A stretch of 51,389 bases of DNA from Noviherbaspirillum aridicola (GTDB lineage: Bacteria; Pseudomonadota; Gammaproteobacteria; Burkholderiales; Burkholderiaceae_D), in NCBI RefSeq assembly GCF_019656455.1, contig NZ_BPMK01000024.1, positions 1 through 51,389 on the forward strand, in the 5' to 3' direction. Below are positions 1 through 8,137 of this stretch, one piece after another; positions within the stretch are counted from its first letter, which is position 1; each line of letters begins with the position of its first letter. Under the pieces are notes generated by a model. The model was not told the DNA's origin and made no database searches. It saw only the letters and a list, made by a program, of their open reading frames with translations. The translations under genes were made by a program, and so were the position numbers.

Positions 1-163
1 TCAGGCCGGTGCCGGTGGCCTTCTTGTATTCCTCGGCCCACTTCGCATAGATCGGGTACGGGAAGGTCGCGCCGGCGCCGGTGATGTCGGCGGCGATCGC
101 GTTGTTGATGAAGCTTGCTCCGGCGGCAATGGCCATCGTGGCAAAGAATTTGTTCAGTCGCAT
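1..163 (-). CDS. pstS: PstS phosphate-binding protein, N-terminal part
   Basis: Only the first 54 codons lie in the window; the gene runs off the left edge. The translation opens MRLNKFFATM, continues with a hydrophobic signal segment ending in Ala-Ile-Ala-Ala, then ADITGAGATFPYPIYAKWAE. That is the characteristic start of mature PstS, the periplasmic phosphate-binding subunit of the PstSCAB ABC importer. In-frame ATGs lie at 175, 166 and 163. I chose 163 because a GGAG sits 6 nt upstream of it and signal peptides of this family begin close to MRLNK. The gene diverges from ppk, and a Pho box plus -10 lies upstream (203-236), so it should be induced by PhoB under phosphate limitation. The family call is secure; the exact start is less so. 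Confidence 0.9.
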   Translation of the reverse strand, partial: MRLNKFFATMAIAAGASFINNAIAADITGAGATFPYPIYAKWAEEYKKATGTGL

Positions 164-202
164 CATCTGCTCCATGAGAATTGTCAAACAAGGACAGGGC
201 GA

Positions 203-236
203 ACTGTAGCCCCGAAATATGACACGTTTATGACAG
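203..236 (-). promoter_or_regulatory. Pho box and -10 of the pstS promoter
   Basis: Reading the minus strand from 236, two 7-mers CTGTCAT and GTGTCAT are separated by AAAC and followed by AT. This is close to the PhoB consensus of two CTGTCAT repeats with a 4-bp AT-rich spacer. After 8 further bases comes TACAGT (208-203), a 4/6 match to TATAAT. PhoB boxes replace the -35 in this promoter class. The same geometry recurs at ppk and ppx in this window. Confidence 0.8.
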
Positions 237-277
237 CGGCGACACGCGCTTGTCATAAAGCGGCGCAAGAGATTTTT

Positions 278-311
278 CCGTCATAAAGCGGTCATATTTG
301 CTTAATAGACT
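278..311 (+). promoter_or_regulatory. Pho box and -10 of the ppk promoter
   Basis: CCGTCAT, AAAG, CGGTCAT at 278-295 followed by AT make a Pho box, with TAGACT at 306-311 as a 4/6 -10 after an 8-nt gap. A further isolated half-site TTGTCAT lies at 250-256 without a recognisable partner. A start point near 318 would leave little room for the first in-frame ATG of ppk at 324, which supports the ATG at 351. Confidence 0.75.
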
Positions 312-350
312 CGGTCCGCCGGCATGTGCCGCCCTAGATTTGCCAAAAGA

Positions 351-2447
351 ATGAATAAAAAGACAAGCAAGAAAACCGGCTCTTCCCTCTCGCACGAGGA
401 AACAGGGACGTATCTGAATCGCGAACTGTCGCAGCTGGCATTCAACCGCCGCGTCCTCGCCCAGGCCGAAGACCGCGCGGTCCCGCTGCTCGAGCGCCTG
501 CGCTTTCTCTGTATTGTCAGCAGCAACATGGATGAATTCTTCGAGGTCCGGATTGCCAGCCTGCTGGCGCAGGACCCGGGCGCCGCGCCGAGCGTGCCGA
601 CCCCCGCCCTGGCGGCGGTGCTGGGACGGATCGGCGAGGAGTGCCATGCGTTGATCGAAAGGCAATATACGCTGCTGCACGAGGAAATCCTGCCGCAGCT
701 GGCATCCGCCGGCATCCGGCTGCTGCGTCATGAAGAGCGCAACGAGGCGCAGCGGGCCTGGGTCAAGGAGTACTTCGACCGGGAAGTGCGGCCGCTGCTG
801 ACGCCGATCGGACTCGACCCGGCCCATCCGTTTCCCCTGGTAGTAAACAAAAGCCTGAATTTCATTGTCGAGCTGTCGGGCAAGGATGCTTTCGGCCGCG
901 GCAACGCGATCGCCATACTCAAGGCGCCGCGCGTGCTGCCCCGGGTCATCCGCCTGCCGGATGAACTGTCCGACGGCGCCGCCTGCTTCTGCCTGCTGTC
1001 TTCGGTCATCCACGCGCACATCACCGACCTGTTCACCGGCCGCGAAGTCACCGCCTATTCCCAGTTCCGCGTGACCCGCAACAGCGACCTCTGGGTGGAC
1101 GAGGACGAGGTGAAGAATCTCCGCCAGGCGCTGCAGTCGGAGTTGCAGAGCCGTCAGTTCGGCTTTGCGGTGCGGCTGGAAGTGGCGGCGAACTGCCCGC
1201 CGCACCTGTCGCAGTTCCTGCTCGAGCAGTTCGGCATCGACAAGGGCATGCTGTATGCGGTGAACGGGCCGGTGAACCTGGTGCGGCTGCAGGAAATCAT
1301 CAGCCACGTGCAGCAGCCCGCCCTGCACTACCCGCCTTTCGTCCCCGGCCTGCCGGCGACGCTGGCCGACGGCGGCATGTTCGCGCTGCTGCGGCGGCAG
1401 GATGTGCTGCTGCATCATCCCTTCCAGTCCTTCCAGCCGGTGGTCGAATTCATCCGCTCCGCCGCCCATGACCCGGATGTGCTGGCGATCAAGCAGACCA
1501 TTTACCGGACCGGCATGAACTCGGACCTGATGGAGTCGCTGATTCTCGCGGCGCAGCGGGGCAAGGAAGTGACGGTGATCGTCGAGCTCATGGCGCGCTT
1601 CGACGAACAGGCCAATATCAACTGGGCGGAGCGCCTCGAACGGGTCGGCGCACAGGTGGTGTACGGCGTGGTCGGCCTGAAGACGCACGCCAAGCTCGCG
1701 CTCGTGCTGCGCCGCGAGGGCCGGGAGCTGCGGCATTACGCCCACCTCGGCACCGGCAACTATCATCCGACGACGACCAAGTTCTACACCGACTTCGGGC
1801 TGCTCACCGCGCACCCGGGCATCACCAGCGAAGTCAACGAGATCTTCATCCACCTCACCAGCCTGACCCGCCCGCGCCGGCTGCAGTATCTGTGGCTGGC
1901 ACCCTTCGGGCTGCAGCGGGAAATCATCAAGGCCATCCGCAACGAAGCCGCGATCGCGCGCGAGGGCCGGCCCGCGCGCATCATCGCCAAGATGAACGCG
2001 CTGATCGACGAATCGGTGATCCGGGCGCTGTACGCGGCCTCGGCCGACGGCGTCAAGATCGACCTCATCGTGCGCGGCGCCTGCGCGCTGCGTCCGGGCG
2101 TGCCGGGCTTGTCGGAAAACATCCGGGTGCGTTCGGTGGTCGGCCGCTTTCTCGAACACAGCCGCATCTATTATTTCCGCGCCAACCTCGAACACCGGGT
2201 CTATCTTGCCAGCGCGGACTGGATGAGCCGCAACCTGCTGCGCCGGGTCGAAGTCGCTTTCCCGGTGCTGGACAAGTCGCTGCGCAAGCAAGTCATCAAC
2301 CAGGGCCTGAACCCGTACCTGAAGGATAATGTCGACGCCTGGGAACTGGGCGCGGACGGCCGCTACGTGCGCCGTAAGCCGCGCGGCAAGCAGGCGGCGT
2401 TCAGCGCGCAGCAATACCTGGCGCAATCACTGGGCTCGAGCCAGTAA
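351..2447 (+). CDS. ppk: Polyphosphate kinase 1
   Basis: A 698-residue PPK1, which reversibly moves the terminal phosphate of ATP onto polyphosphate; the length is normal for the family. The N domain contains TYLNRELSQLAFNRRVL and IVSSNMDEFFEVR. The two phospholipase-D-like C domains carry His446 in KTHAKLAL, corresponding to the autophosphorylated histidine of the family, and His603 in EHSRIYYF. RHYAHLGTGNYHPTT follows the first. An in-frame ATG at 324 has no Shine-Dalgarno and would lie almost on the predicted start of transcription, so MNKK at 351 is preferred. sixA begins 9 bp after the stop. The Pho box upstream and the divergent pstS place it in the PhoB regulon (inference). Confidence 0.96.
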   Translation: MNKKTSKKTGSSLSHEETGTYLNRELSQLAFNRRVLAQAEDRAVPLLERLRFLCIVSSNMDEFFEVRIASLLAQDPGAAPSVPTPALAAVLGRIGEECHALIERQYTLLHEEILPQLASAGIRLLRHEERNEAQRAWVKEYFDREVRPLLTPIGLDPAHPFPLVVNKSLNFIVELSGKDAFGRGNAIAILKAPRVLPRVIRLPDELSDGAACFCLLSSVIHAHITDLFTGREVTAYSQFRVTRNSDLWVDEDEVKNLRQALQSELQSRQFGFAVRLEVAANCPPHLSQFLLEQFGIDKGMLYAVNGPVNLVRLQEIISHVQQPALHYPPFVPGLPATLADGGMFALLRRQDVLLHHPFQSFQPVVEFIRSAAHDPDVLAIKQTIYRTGMNSDLMESLILAAQRGKEVTVIVELMARFDEQANINWAERLERVGAQVVYGVVGLKTHAKLALVLRREGRELRHYAHLGTGNYHPTTTKFYTDFGLLTAHPGITSEVNEIFIHLTSLTRPRRLQYLWLAPFGLQREIIKAIRNEAAIAREGRPARIIAKMNALIDESVIRALYAASADGVKIDLIVRGACALRPGVPGLSENIRVRSVVGRFLEHSRIYYFRANLEHRVYLASADWMSRNLLRRVEVAFPVLDKSLRKQVINQGLNPYLKDNVDAWELGADGRYVRRKPRGKQAAFSAQQYLAQSLGSSQ

Positions 2448-2456
2448 GGAGAAAAC

Positions 2457-2924
2457 ATGGAACTGATCCTGTGGCGGCATGCGGAAGCGGAACCGGGCGG
2501 ACCGGAGCTGCGGGACGAGGCGCGGGCACTGACCGCCAAGGGACGCAAGCAGGCGGCGCGCATGGGCGAGTGGCTGGACCGCCAGCTGCCCGGATCCTGC
2601 CGCGTGCTTTCCAGTCCGGCGGTGCGCACCGTGCAGACGGTCGAGGCGCTCGGCCGCAAGTTCAAGACCCATGTTTCGCTGGCGCCGGACGCGAGCGCGG
2701 CATCGGTGCTGGAAGCTGCGCAATGGCCGCAGGCGGCGGGCGCGGTGCTGGTGGTCGGGCACCAGCCGACGCTGGGCCAGGTGGCGTCCCTGCTGCTGGC
2801 GGGGCAGGAACAGGACTGGCTGCTGCGCAAGGGCGCCGTGCTGTGGATCGCGCAGAAACAGGTCGGCGAGCAGACCCTCCCCTATATCAAGGCGGCGCTG
2901 ACGGCCGACATGGCGGGCAAGTAA
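2457..2924 (+). CDS. sixA: Phosphohistidine phosphatase SixA
   Basis: A 155-residue histidine-phosphatase-superfamily protein. It begins MELILWRHAEAEPGG with the catalytic RH pair (R7, H8). The second arginine R57 lies in SSPAVRTVQT and the second histidine H102 in VVGHQPTLGQ. In E. coli SixA dephosphorylates phosphohistidine on the PTS-Ntr protein NPr and related HPt domains. An AAGGAG at 2446-2451 overlaps the ppk stop and lies 5 nt before the ATG, so it is translated from the ppk transcript. The ppk-sixA pairing suggests, but does not show, a link with phosphate or polyphosphate metabolism. Confidence 0.9.
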   Translation: MELILWRHAEAEPGGPELRDEARALTAKGRKQAARMGEWLDRQLPGSCRVLSSPAVRTVQTVEALGRKFKTHVSLAPDASAASVLEAAQWPQAAGAVLVVGHQPTLGQVASLLLAGQEQDWLLRKGAVLWIAQKQVGEQTLPYIKAALTADMAGK

Positions 2925-2927
2925 ACC

Positions 2928-2941
2928 GGCGGCACGCCGCC
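2928..2941. terminator. GC hairpin between convergent genes
   Basis: A perfect GGCGGC-AC-GCCGCC inverted repeat fills the gap between the stop codons of sixA and the DUF445 gene. The loop is very tight (realistically 4 nt) and no T-tract follows on either strand, so it may only be a weak bidirectional terminator. Confidence 0.35.
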
Positions 2942-4177
2942 CTAGGGCAAGGCCAGCGACACCACGTGCAGCACCAGGCCGACGAGGCCGCCCACCAGGG
3001 TGCCGTTGATGCGGATGAATTGCAGGTCCTTGCCGACATGCAGTTCCAGCTTGCGCGACATGGTCACTGCATCCCACTTGTGAATCACCCGCGCCACGAG
3101 GTCGGCAATCGCCTCGCGCCGGCCGACGATGGTCTCGGTGGCGACGATGCGGATCCACTGATTGAGCTTGCGCTGCACGCTTTCATCCTGCAGCAGGTCG
3201 CGGCCGAAAGCGCGGATGGCGTGATCGAGCTTGGCCGCCATCTGGGAATCCGGACTGTTGGCATCCGCCACCAGGCGTTCCCGGATGTCGTGCCAGACGC
3301 CGATCGCGTAATTGCGCACCGCGGGATGCCCGAGCACTTCGCTCAGAATCGCGTCCAGGCGCGCCTCGTACTCTTCCGAGGTGCGCAGCTTTTCCAGGAA
3401 ATCCCTGGCGAGATTGTGGAAGCGCATCCGCCATTCGCTGTCTTCGTCGCGCATTTCATCGAGCGTGCTTTGCAGCGCCGCGACGATGCGCTCATACAGC
3501 TTTTCATCGATCGCCTTGGGCAGCCAGCGCGGGCTGGTCTCATGGATTTTCCATCGGATGTAGGACTTGTTGTGCTCGAGCGCGCGCCCCGCCAGCACGA
3601 TCAGCTGGTCGAACAGCGCGCGCTGATGGCCGCTGGCCATCAGCAGATCGAGCATGTCGGCCAGCGCCGGCGCGAAGCGGGTGTTTTCCAGGGTGCGCGC
3701 GATCCGATGCTGGATGAAGCTGCGCACTTCGTCGTCCTCGATCACTTTCAGTAGCGAGGGCACGCTGCGCACCGCCTGCCGCGCCACCGCGCGGCTGTTT
3801 TCGGGCTGCGCCAGCCAGCCGGCCGCGGCACCGGCGAAGTCGACCCGGCGCAATTCCTCGCGGATGACTTCCTGGGTGATGAAATTATGCTCAAGGAAAT
3901 TGGACAGGCTGTCGCCTATCCTGTCCTTGTTGCGCGGAATGATGGCGGTATGCGGAATCGGCAGGCCGAGCGGCGAGCGGAACAAGGCGGTCACCGCGAA
4001 CCAGTCAGCGAGCGCGCCCACCATCGCCGCTTCGGCGAAGGCGGTCACGAACGCCAGCCATGGATAACGCGCCTCCCCCAGCCGCGCGGCGACGAACAGC
4101 ACCGCCATCAGGACGAGCAGGCCGGTCGCCAGGCGGCGACTCTTGCGCAACTGTTTTTCCTGCTCCAGCTCGTGCAT
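2942..4177 (-). CDS. DUF445 family membrane protein (YjiN-like)
   Basis: A 411-residue protein of the DUF445/YjiN family. A transmembrane segment at about residues 17-35 is followed by the family's conserved EAAMVGALADWFAVTALFR and PHTAIIPRNKDRIGDSL blocks. A long helical, charged middle region precedes a second hydrophobic segment at the extreme C terminus (about 392-411). The biochemical function of the family is unknown; it resembles a membrane-anchored coiled-coil protein. It is convergent with sixA, and 105 bp separate its start from the RHH-like gene upstream. That gap contains a 7-bp-stem hairpin (4226-4244) without a T-tract. No strong Shine-Dalgarno precedes the ATG. Confidence 0.85.
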   Translation of the reverse strand: MHELEQEKQLRKSRRLATGLLVLMAVLFVAARLGEARYPWLAFVTAFAEAAMVGALADWFAVTALFRSPLGLPIPHTAIIPRNKDRIGDSLSNFLEHNFITQEVIREELRRVDFAGAAAGWLAQPENSRAVARQAVRSVPSLLKVIEDDEVRSFIQHRIARTLENTRFAPALADMLDLLMASGHQRALFDQLIVLAGRALEHNKSYIRWKIHETSPRWLPKAIDEKLYERIVAALQSTLDEMRDEDSEWRMRFHNLARDFLEKLRTSEEYEARLDAILSEVLGHPAVRNYAIGVWHDIRERLVADANSPDSQMAAKLDHAIRAFGRDLLQDESVQRKLNQWIRIVATETIVGRREAIADLVARVIHKWDAVTMSRKLELHVGKDLQFIRINGTLVGGLVGLVLHVVSLALP

Positions 4178-4282
4178 CGGTCGTGTCGCTCTGTTGACGG
4201 AACTCCGGTTCGAGCGCGAAGAGATGCGGTTGGTTCACAACCGCGGCAATGACTCGCGGCAAGCAGGATCGGCCTGGCCGGC

Positions 4283-4783
4283 TTACTTCCCTTCTTGCTT
4301 GCCCTCTTGCTTGCCTTTCTTCGGCCGCCCCGCCTTCAGCGACGGCAGCGAACCGAGCACGTCCCTGACGCCCTGGACATCGAGACGCTTGAGCAGCGCC
4401 ACGCCCGCGCGCAGCAGTTCGCTCTTCTTGACCTCGATGCCGGCCTTCAGGCAGGCCTTCTTGATTTCGCCGAGCGCGGCGTATTCCGATTCCGGCATGG
4501 TGAAGCTGTCGCGAACGAGCTTAGGCTTGCGCGCCCTGACCTCCGGCTCCGCCTTGACTTCCGGCTTTGCCTTGACCGCCGCCGCCTTCCTGGCTGCCGG
4601 TTTTGCTGCCGGCTTTTCAACCGGCTTTGCGGCCGGCTTTGCGGCCGGCGCCGCCTGTTCGGCGGGGACAGCCGCCGGCGCCTTGGCCTGGGCCGTCACT
4701 TTCGAAACCTTCTTCGCTGCCGGCGCGGCCTTGCCTGCCGCGGGGGTGGCGGACTCCGCCTTGCTTGCAATCGTCTTTGCCAT
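4283..4783 (-). CDS. Small protein with Ala/Lys/Pro-rich tail and RHH-like C-terminal domain
   Basis: A 166-residue protein. Residues 1 to about 85 are low complexity and rich in Ala, Lys and Pro, like bacterial histone-H1-type tails. From about 90 comes RDSFTMPESEYAALGEI, then KKSELLRAGVALL. This reads as a short beta-strand plus two helices and resembles ribbon-helix-helix (CopG/Arc-type) DNA-binding domains. The C terminus ends in a Lys/Glu/Gly tail with a GKQE repeat. The start is the ATG at 4783, with GGAGG 7 nt upstream; a TTG two codons earlier lies too close to it. The palindromic AT-rich operator at 4808-4833 lies just upstream, as expected for autoregulation. RHH assignment is from pattern only and no specific family name is claimed. 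Confidence 0.7.
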   Translation of the reverse strand: MAKTIASKAESATPAAGKAAPAAKKVSKVTAQAKAPAAVPAEQAAPAAKPAAKPVEKPAAKPAARKAAAVKAKPEVKAEPEVRARKPKLVRDSFTMPESEYAALGEIKKACLKAGIEVKKSELLRAGVALLKRLDVQGVRDVLGSLPSLKAGRPKKGKQEGKQEGK

Positions 4784-4807
4784 GTTCAATCCTCCATGCG
4801 TGAAATC

Positions 4808-4833
4808 GTATAAATCATTTATACCGTATAAAT
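4808..4833. promoter_or_regulatory. AT-rich palindromic operator with three half-sites
   Basis: GTATAAAT (4808-4815), C, ATTTATAC (4817-4824), C, GTATAAAT (4826-4833): a perfect 17-bp palindrome plus a third half-site in register 9 bp on. A degraded fourth half (ATATTAC) follows at 4835-4841. It sits 25 bp upstream of the RHH-like gene and about 100 bp upstream of the divergent chemoreceptor. Such an array of short half-sites suits an RHH dimer-of-dimers. It could equally supply -10 hexamers (TATAAA) for either direction. Confidence 0.6.
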
Positions 4834-4935
4834 GATATTACCGTTTATGTCCGGCATGCAAGACTGTTTCCGTCATCACCGGGTAACAAACACTGGGCAA
4901 ACTTGCCGAAAAACAACTTTTAAGGTGTCAAGCCC

Positions 4936-6975
4936 ATGTCGATGCTCCTCTCTCCCGCCGTTCGCCTGATGCAGCAGCTGCGCCTGCTGCCGAAATTCGG
5001 GCTGGTCGCGCTGCTGTTCGCGTTGCCGCTGCTGCTCGTCACCGCGCTGCTGCTGGTCGAATTGCAGCAATCCGTGGCCAGCACCGAGACCCGTCGCGCC
5101 GGACTGAAACGCCTGGAGGCCGGCGCCGAGGCTGCGCGGCTGCTCGAGCAGCATCGCGCCTGGCGCCACCTTGCCCTCGCCGGATCGAAACCGGCGGCTG
5201 CCAGGGCCGACGAGATCAGGGCCGCGCTCGACACGGCGATCGCCCGGTTGACGACCGATGCGGCGCCCGCTGCGGCCGATGCGGGCAAGCAATGGCAGAC
5301 GCTGAAGGAACGGATCGCCGGCCTCCAGGCCAAGGAAAGCTATGCCTTGCATGGCGCGCTGCTCGCGCGGATCGCCGAACTGAATACCCGCATCGCTGAA
5401 TCCTCGGGCCTGACGCTGGACCCGGAAATCGCGCCGCACCACCTGGCGACGCTGGCCGTCACCGCCCTGCCGGAACTCGCCTCCGGTCTCGCCGACGTGG
5501 CCGCGCGTGGCGCCGCCTATATCGATACCGGGCTGCAGGAGGGCGGCGAAGATGTGCTGCTCAGCTCGACGCTGATGCTCGCCCAGCGCGACCTGGCGCG
5601 CATGCCCGAGCGTTTCGCCGCCGTCCTTCGCGAGCGCCCCGCGCTCGCCGCCCGCCTCAAGCCGGAGCAGGCATCGCTCGCGGGTGCCGGTCTCTTCATC
5701 GAGCGCGCACGCAACGAGGTGCTCAGCTCGGTCGATCAGACGTCCGGCATGGCCTTTCTCGAGGCGGGACTGCAAAGCATCGACGCCCTGCACGGTGCCG
5801 CGCGCGCCAGCCGCGCCGAACTCGACGCCCTGCTCGCGCAGCGTGTCGAGGATCAGACCGGTCATCGCAATCTGATCGTCCTGATCGCGGTCGCCGCGCT
5901 GTCCGCCGCCATGTGGCTGCTGTCCGGGTTCATCGAGTCGTTCCGGCGCGATATCGGGCAGCTCGGCCGCGCGGTGGCGAAGGCGGCGCAGGGCGACCTC
6001 TCGGTCCATGTATCGACCCGCTCGCGCGACGAGATCGGCGAGCTGGCGACGGCGTTCGACGACATGATCGACGGTCTCGGCCGGCTGGTGCGGCAGGTCC
6101 GCGGCGGCAGCGAAACCATCGGCCGCGCGGCCGCCGAAATCGCCTCCGGCAATGCCGACCTGTCGGCACGCACCGAGTCGCAGGCGGGCGCGCTGCAGCA
6201 GACCGTAAGCTCCATGGAAGAACTGACCGCGGCGGTGCGCCGCAACAGCACCGGTGCCGCCGATGCCCATCGCCTCACGCTCACCGCCGGCGCCATCGCC
6301 GACAAGGGAGGCGAAGCGGTGGAGCGTGCGGTCGCCAGCATGGCGGCGATCAAGGCATCCTCTGCCAAAGTGATCGACATCATCCGCGTGATCGACGAAC
6401 TCGCGTTCCAGACCAATCTGCTCGCGCTCAACGCGGCCGTCGAAGCTGCCCGCGCCGGCGTCCATGGCCGCGGCTTCGCGGTGGTGGCTTCCGAGGTCCG
6501 CGCGCTGGCCCAGCGCAGCGCGGGCGCCTCGCACGAGATCCGCAAGCTGATCGACGGCGCGGTCGGCGAGACCGAGCGCGGCAACGCCATGGTGGCCGAC
6601 GCCGGCAAGACCATGCGCGAACTGCTCGGCGCGGTGCGCGAAGTCACGCTGATCATGCAGGACATCGCCGACGCCAGCAGCGAACAGTCGACAGGCATCG
6701 AACAGGTCAACCTCTCCATCGGCCAGATGGATGAAGTCACGCAGCGCAACGCCGCGCTGGTCGAGCAGGCCGCCCAGGCCTCGGCGGCCCTGCGCCAGCA
6801 GGCGGAGGACCTGCTGCATGCGGTCGCCGCATTCCGCCTCGACGAGGACGGCGAGCCGCAGGCGCCTGCCGCGGTCAGCGCCGCGGTGCGGGTGCTGCCG
6901 GTCCCCGGCCGCCCGCTGCCCGCCGTGCTGCCCGCTGTGCTGCCCCGGGAAGAGCGTCCTCTTCTGCGCGCCTGA
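4936..6975 (+). CDS. Methyl-accepting chemotaxis protein
   Basis: A 679-residue transmembrane chemoreceptor. TM1 is at about 21-41, a mostly helical periplasmic ligand domain spans about 42-312, TM2 about 313-335, then a HAMP domain (DEIGELATAFDDM). The cytoplasmic signalling hairpin follows, with tip DELAFQTNLLALNAAVEAARAG. At the tip the usual AGEQGRGF is AGVHGRGF, so a normally conserved Glu is Val509. The protein ends in a Pro-rich tail and I see no CheR-binding pentapeptide. AAGG lies upstream of the ATG. A GCCGAAAA octamer at 4905-4912 looks like a sigma-28 -10 element but lacks a clear -35. The next gene, 31 bp downstream, encodes a periplasmic binding protein that may present ligand to this receptor (inference). 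Confidence 0.93.
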   Translation: MSMLLSPAVRLMQQLRLLPKFGLVALLFALPLLLVTALLLVELQQSVASTETRRAGLKRLEAGAEAARLLEQHRAWRHLALAGSKPAAARADEIRAALDTAIARLTTDAAPAAADAGKQWQTLKERIAGLQAKESYALHGALLARIAELNTRIAESSGLTLDPEIAPHHLATLAVTALPELASGLADVAARGAAYIDTGLQEGGEDVLLSSTLMLAQRDLARMPERFAAVLRERPALAARLKPEQASLAGAGLFIERARNEVLSSVDQTSGMAFLEAGLQSIDALHGAARASRAELDALLAQRVEDQTGHRNLIVLIAVAALSAAMWLLSGFIESFRRDIGQLGRAVAKAAQGDLSVHVSTRSRDEIGELATAFDDMIDGLGRLVRQVRGGSETIGRAAAEIASGNADLSARTESQAGALQQTVSSMEELTAAVRRNSTGAADAHRLTLTAGAIADKGGEAVERAVASMAAIKASSAKVIDIIRVIDELAFQTNLLALNAAVEAARAGVHGRGFAVVASEVRALAQRSAGASHEIRKLIDGAVGETERGNAMVADAGKTMRELLGAVREVTLIMQDIADASSEQSTGIEQVNLSIGQMDEVTQRNAALVEQAAQASAALRQQAEDLLHAVAAFRLDEDGEPQAPAAVSAAVRVLPVPGRPLPAVLPAVLPREERPLLRA

Positions 6976-7006
6976 TTCCCTGTTCACTCACTTTGCCAGA
7001 CTCGAC

Positions 7007-8122
7007 ATGATGTACCGACTCAAACAACTGCTGGTCGCCGGCCTGTGCCTGCTGCCGCCCGCGATGCCCGCCCTGGCGGCCGAACCGATCGTGATCGGCC
7101 AGGCCATCGACCTGTCCGGCCCCAACGGAAGCCTCGGCCGCGACTATGTCGCCGGCATCAAGACCTGTTTCGACATGATCAACGCCGCGGGCGGCATCCA
7201 GGGCCGCCGCATCCGCTTCATCGCGCGCGACGACGGCGGCGACCCGGCGGCGAGCGCGGCCGCGGCGGCCGAACTGCTCGAACGCGAGCAGGCGGAATTC
7301 CTGATCGGCGGCATCGGCGATGCGACGGTGCGGGCAGTGGCGGACAGCCCCGCGGTGCGGCGCAAGGGCCAGATGCTGTACGCCCCGTTGGCGGCCGGCG
7401 AACAGACGCATGGCCAGCGCGTGCTGTACTGGCGCCCGACCTACCGGCAGGAGCTGCGCCACATCTTTTCGCATTTCAGGAAGCTGGGCATCAGCGATGT
7501 CGGCGTCGTGCACCAGGACAGCCCCGTCCACCAGGAAGCCTGGCGCAGCGTGCAGGAGGAAGCGCGGGAGCGCCAGGTGCGCGTGACCCGCGAGGCGCGC
7601 ATCAGCGCGCGCGAAGACAGCATCGCGCAGGAAGCGCAACGCATGGCGGCCGCCCGACCGGGTTTCGTGCTGGTGATCGCCGACAGCATCAGCACCGGCC
7701 TCTTCCTGAAGGCTTTCCGCAAGCACGACGGCCAGCGCTTCGTCGCCGGCACTTCCCTGACCAACCTCGATACCCTGCGCGAACTGGCCGGCAGCCGCGC
7801 GGTCGAGTGGACCGTGTTTTCCCAGGTCGTGCCCAATCCCGGCGCCGGCAACACGGTGCTGCAGATGGAGCACCTGGGCATGATGAAGAAATACCGGGAC
7901 GAGAGCGTGTCCGCGCTCACGCTGGAGGGATTTGCGGCCGCGCGCACGCTGGTGAAGATGATGCAGGCGTCGCGGCGCAGCGGACCGGCGGTGCTGCAGG
8001 AATTCATGGCGCGCGGCACGGCGATCGACATCGGCGGCCTGACCGCCGCGCCGGAGAACGGCCGCCTGTCCGGCTATCTCGACATCGCGCTGCTGACCCG
8101 CGGCGCCGGACTGGTTTTCTGA
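7007..8122 (+). CDS. Periplasmic substrate-binding protein, Leu/Ile/Val-type
   Basis: A 371-residue type-1 periplasmic binding protein of the branched-chain amino-acid/amide (Peripla_BP_6) class. A signal peptide MMYRLKQLLVAGLCLLPPAM ends at ALAA near residue 25. The mature part begins EPIVIGQAIDLSGPNGSLG and contains NAAGGIQGRRIRFIARDDGGD, both typical of LivJ-like proteins. It ends with an intact C-terminal lobe. Tandem ATGs at 7007 and 7010 start the gene 31 bp after the chemoreceptor stop; longer upstream open frame is receptor-overlapping shadow. No permease or ATPase gene is adjacent, so it is an orphan binding protein and more likely serves the chemoreceptor or a remote transporter. 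The ligand cannot be named from sequence. Confidence 0.85.
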   Translation: MMYRLKQLLVAGLCLLPPAMPALAAEPIVIGQAIDLSGPNGSLGRDYVAGIKTCFDMINAAGGIQGRRIRFIARDDGGDPAASAAAAAELLEREQAEFLIGGIGDATVRAVADSPAVRRKGQMLYAPLAAGEQTHGQRVLYWRPTYRQELRHIFSHFRKLGISDVGVVHQDSPVHQEAWRSVQEEARERQVRVTREARISAREDSIAQEAQRMAAARPGFVLVIADSISTGLFLKAFRKHDGQRFVAGTSLTNLDTLRELAGSRAVEWTVFSQVVPNPGAGNTVLQMEHLGMMKKYRDESVSALTLEGFAAARTLVKMMQASRRSGPAVLQEFMARGTAIDIGGLTAAPENGRLSGYLDIALLTRGAGLVF

Positions 8123-8137
8123 GGGCGCGGGCCGCGG

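Noticed and set aside
228-2426. 732-codon open frame antisense to ppk
   Set aside because: His/Arg/Ala/Asp-rich composition of a high-GC shadow frame, no domain features, exactly overlaps a clear PPK1.
4905-4912. Sigma-28 promoter for the chemoreceptor
   Set aside because: GCCGAAAA resembles the -10 but no acceptable -35 (TAAAGTTT-like) lies at the right distance.
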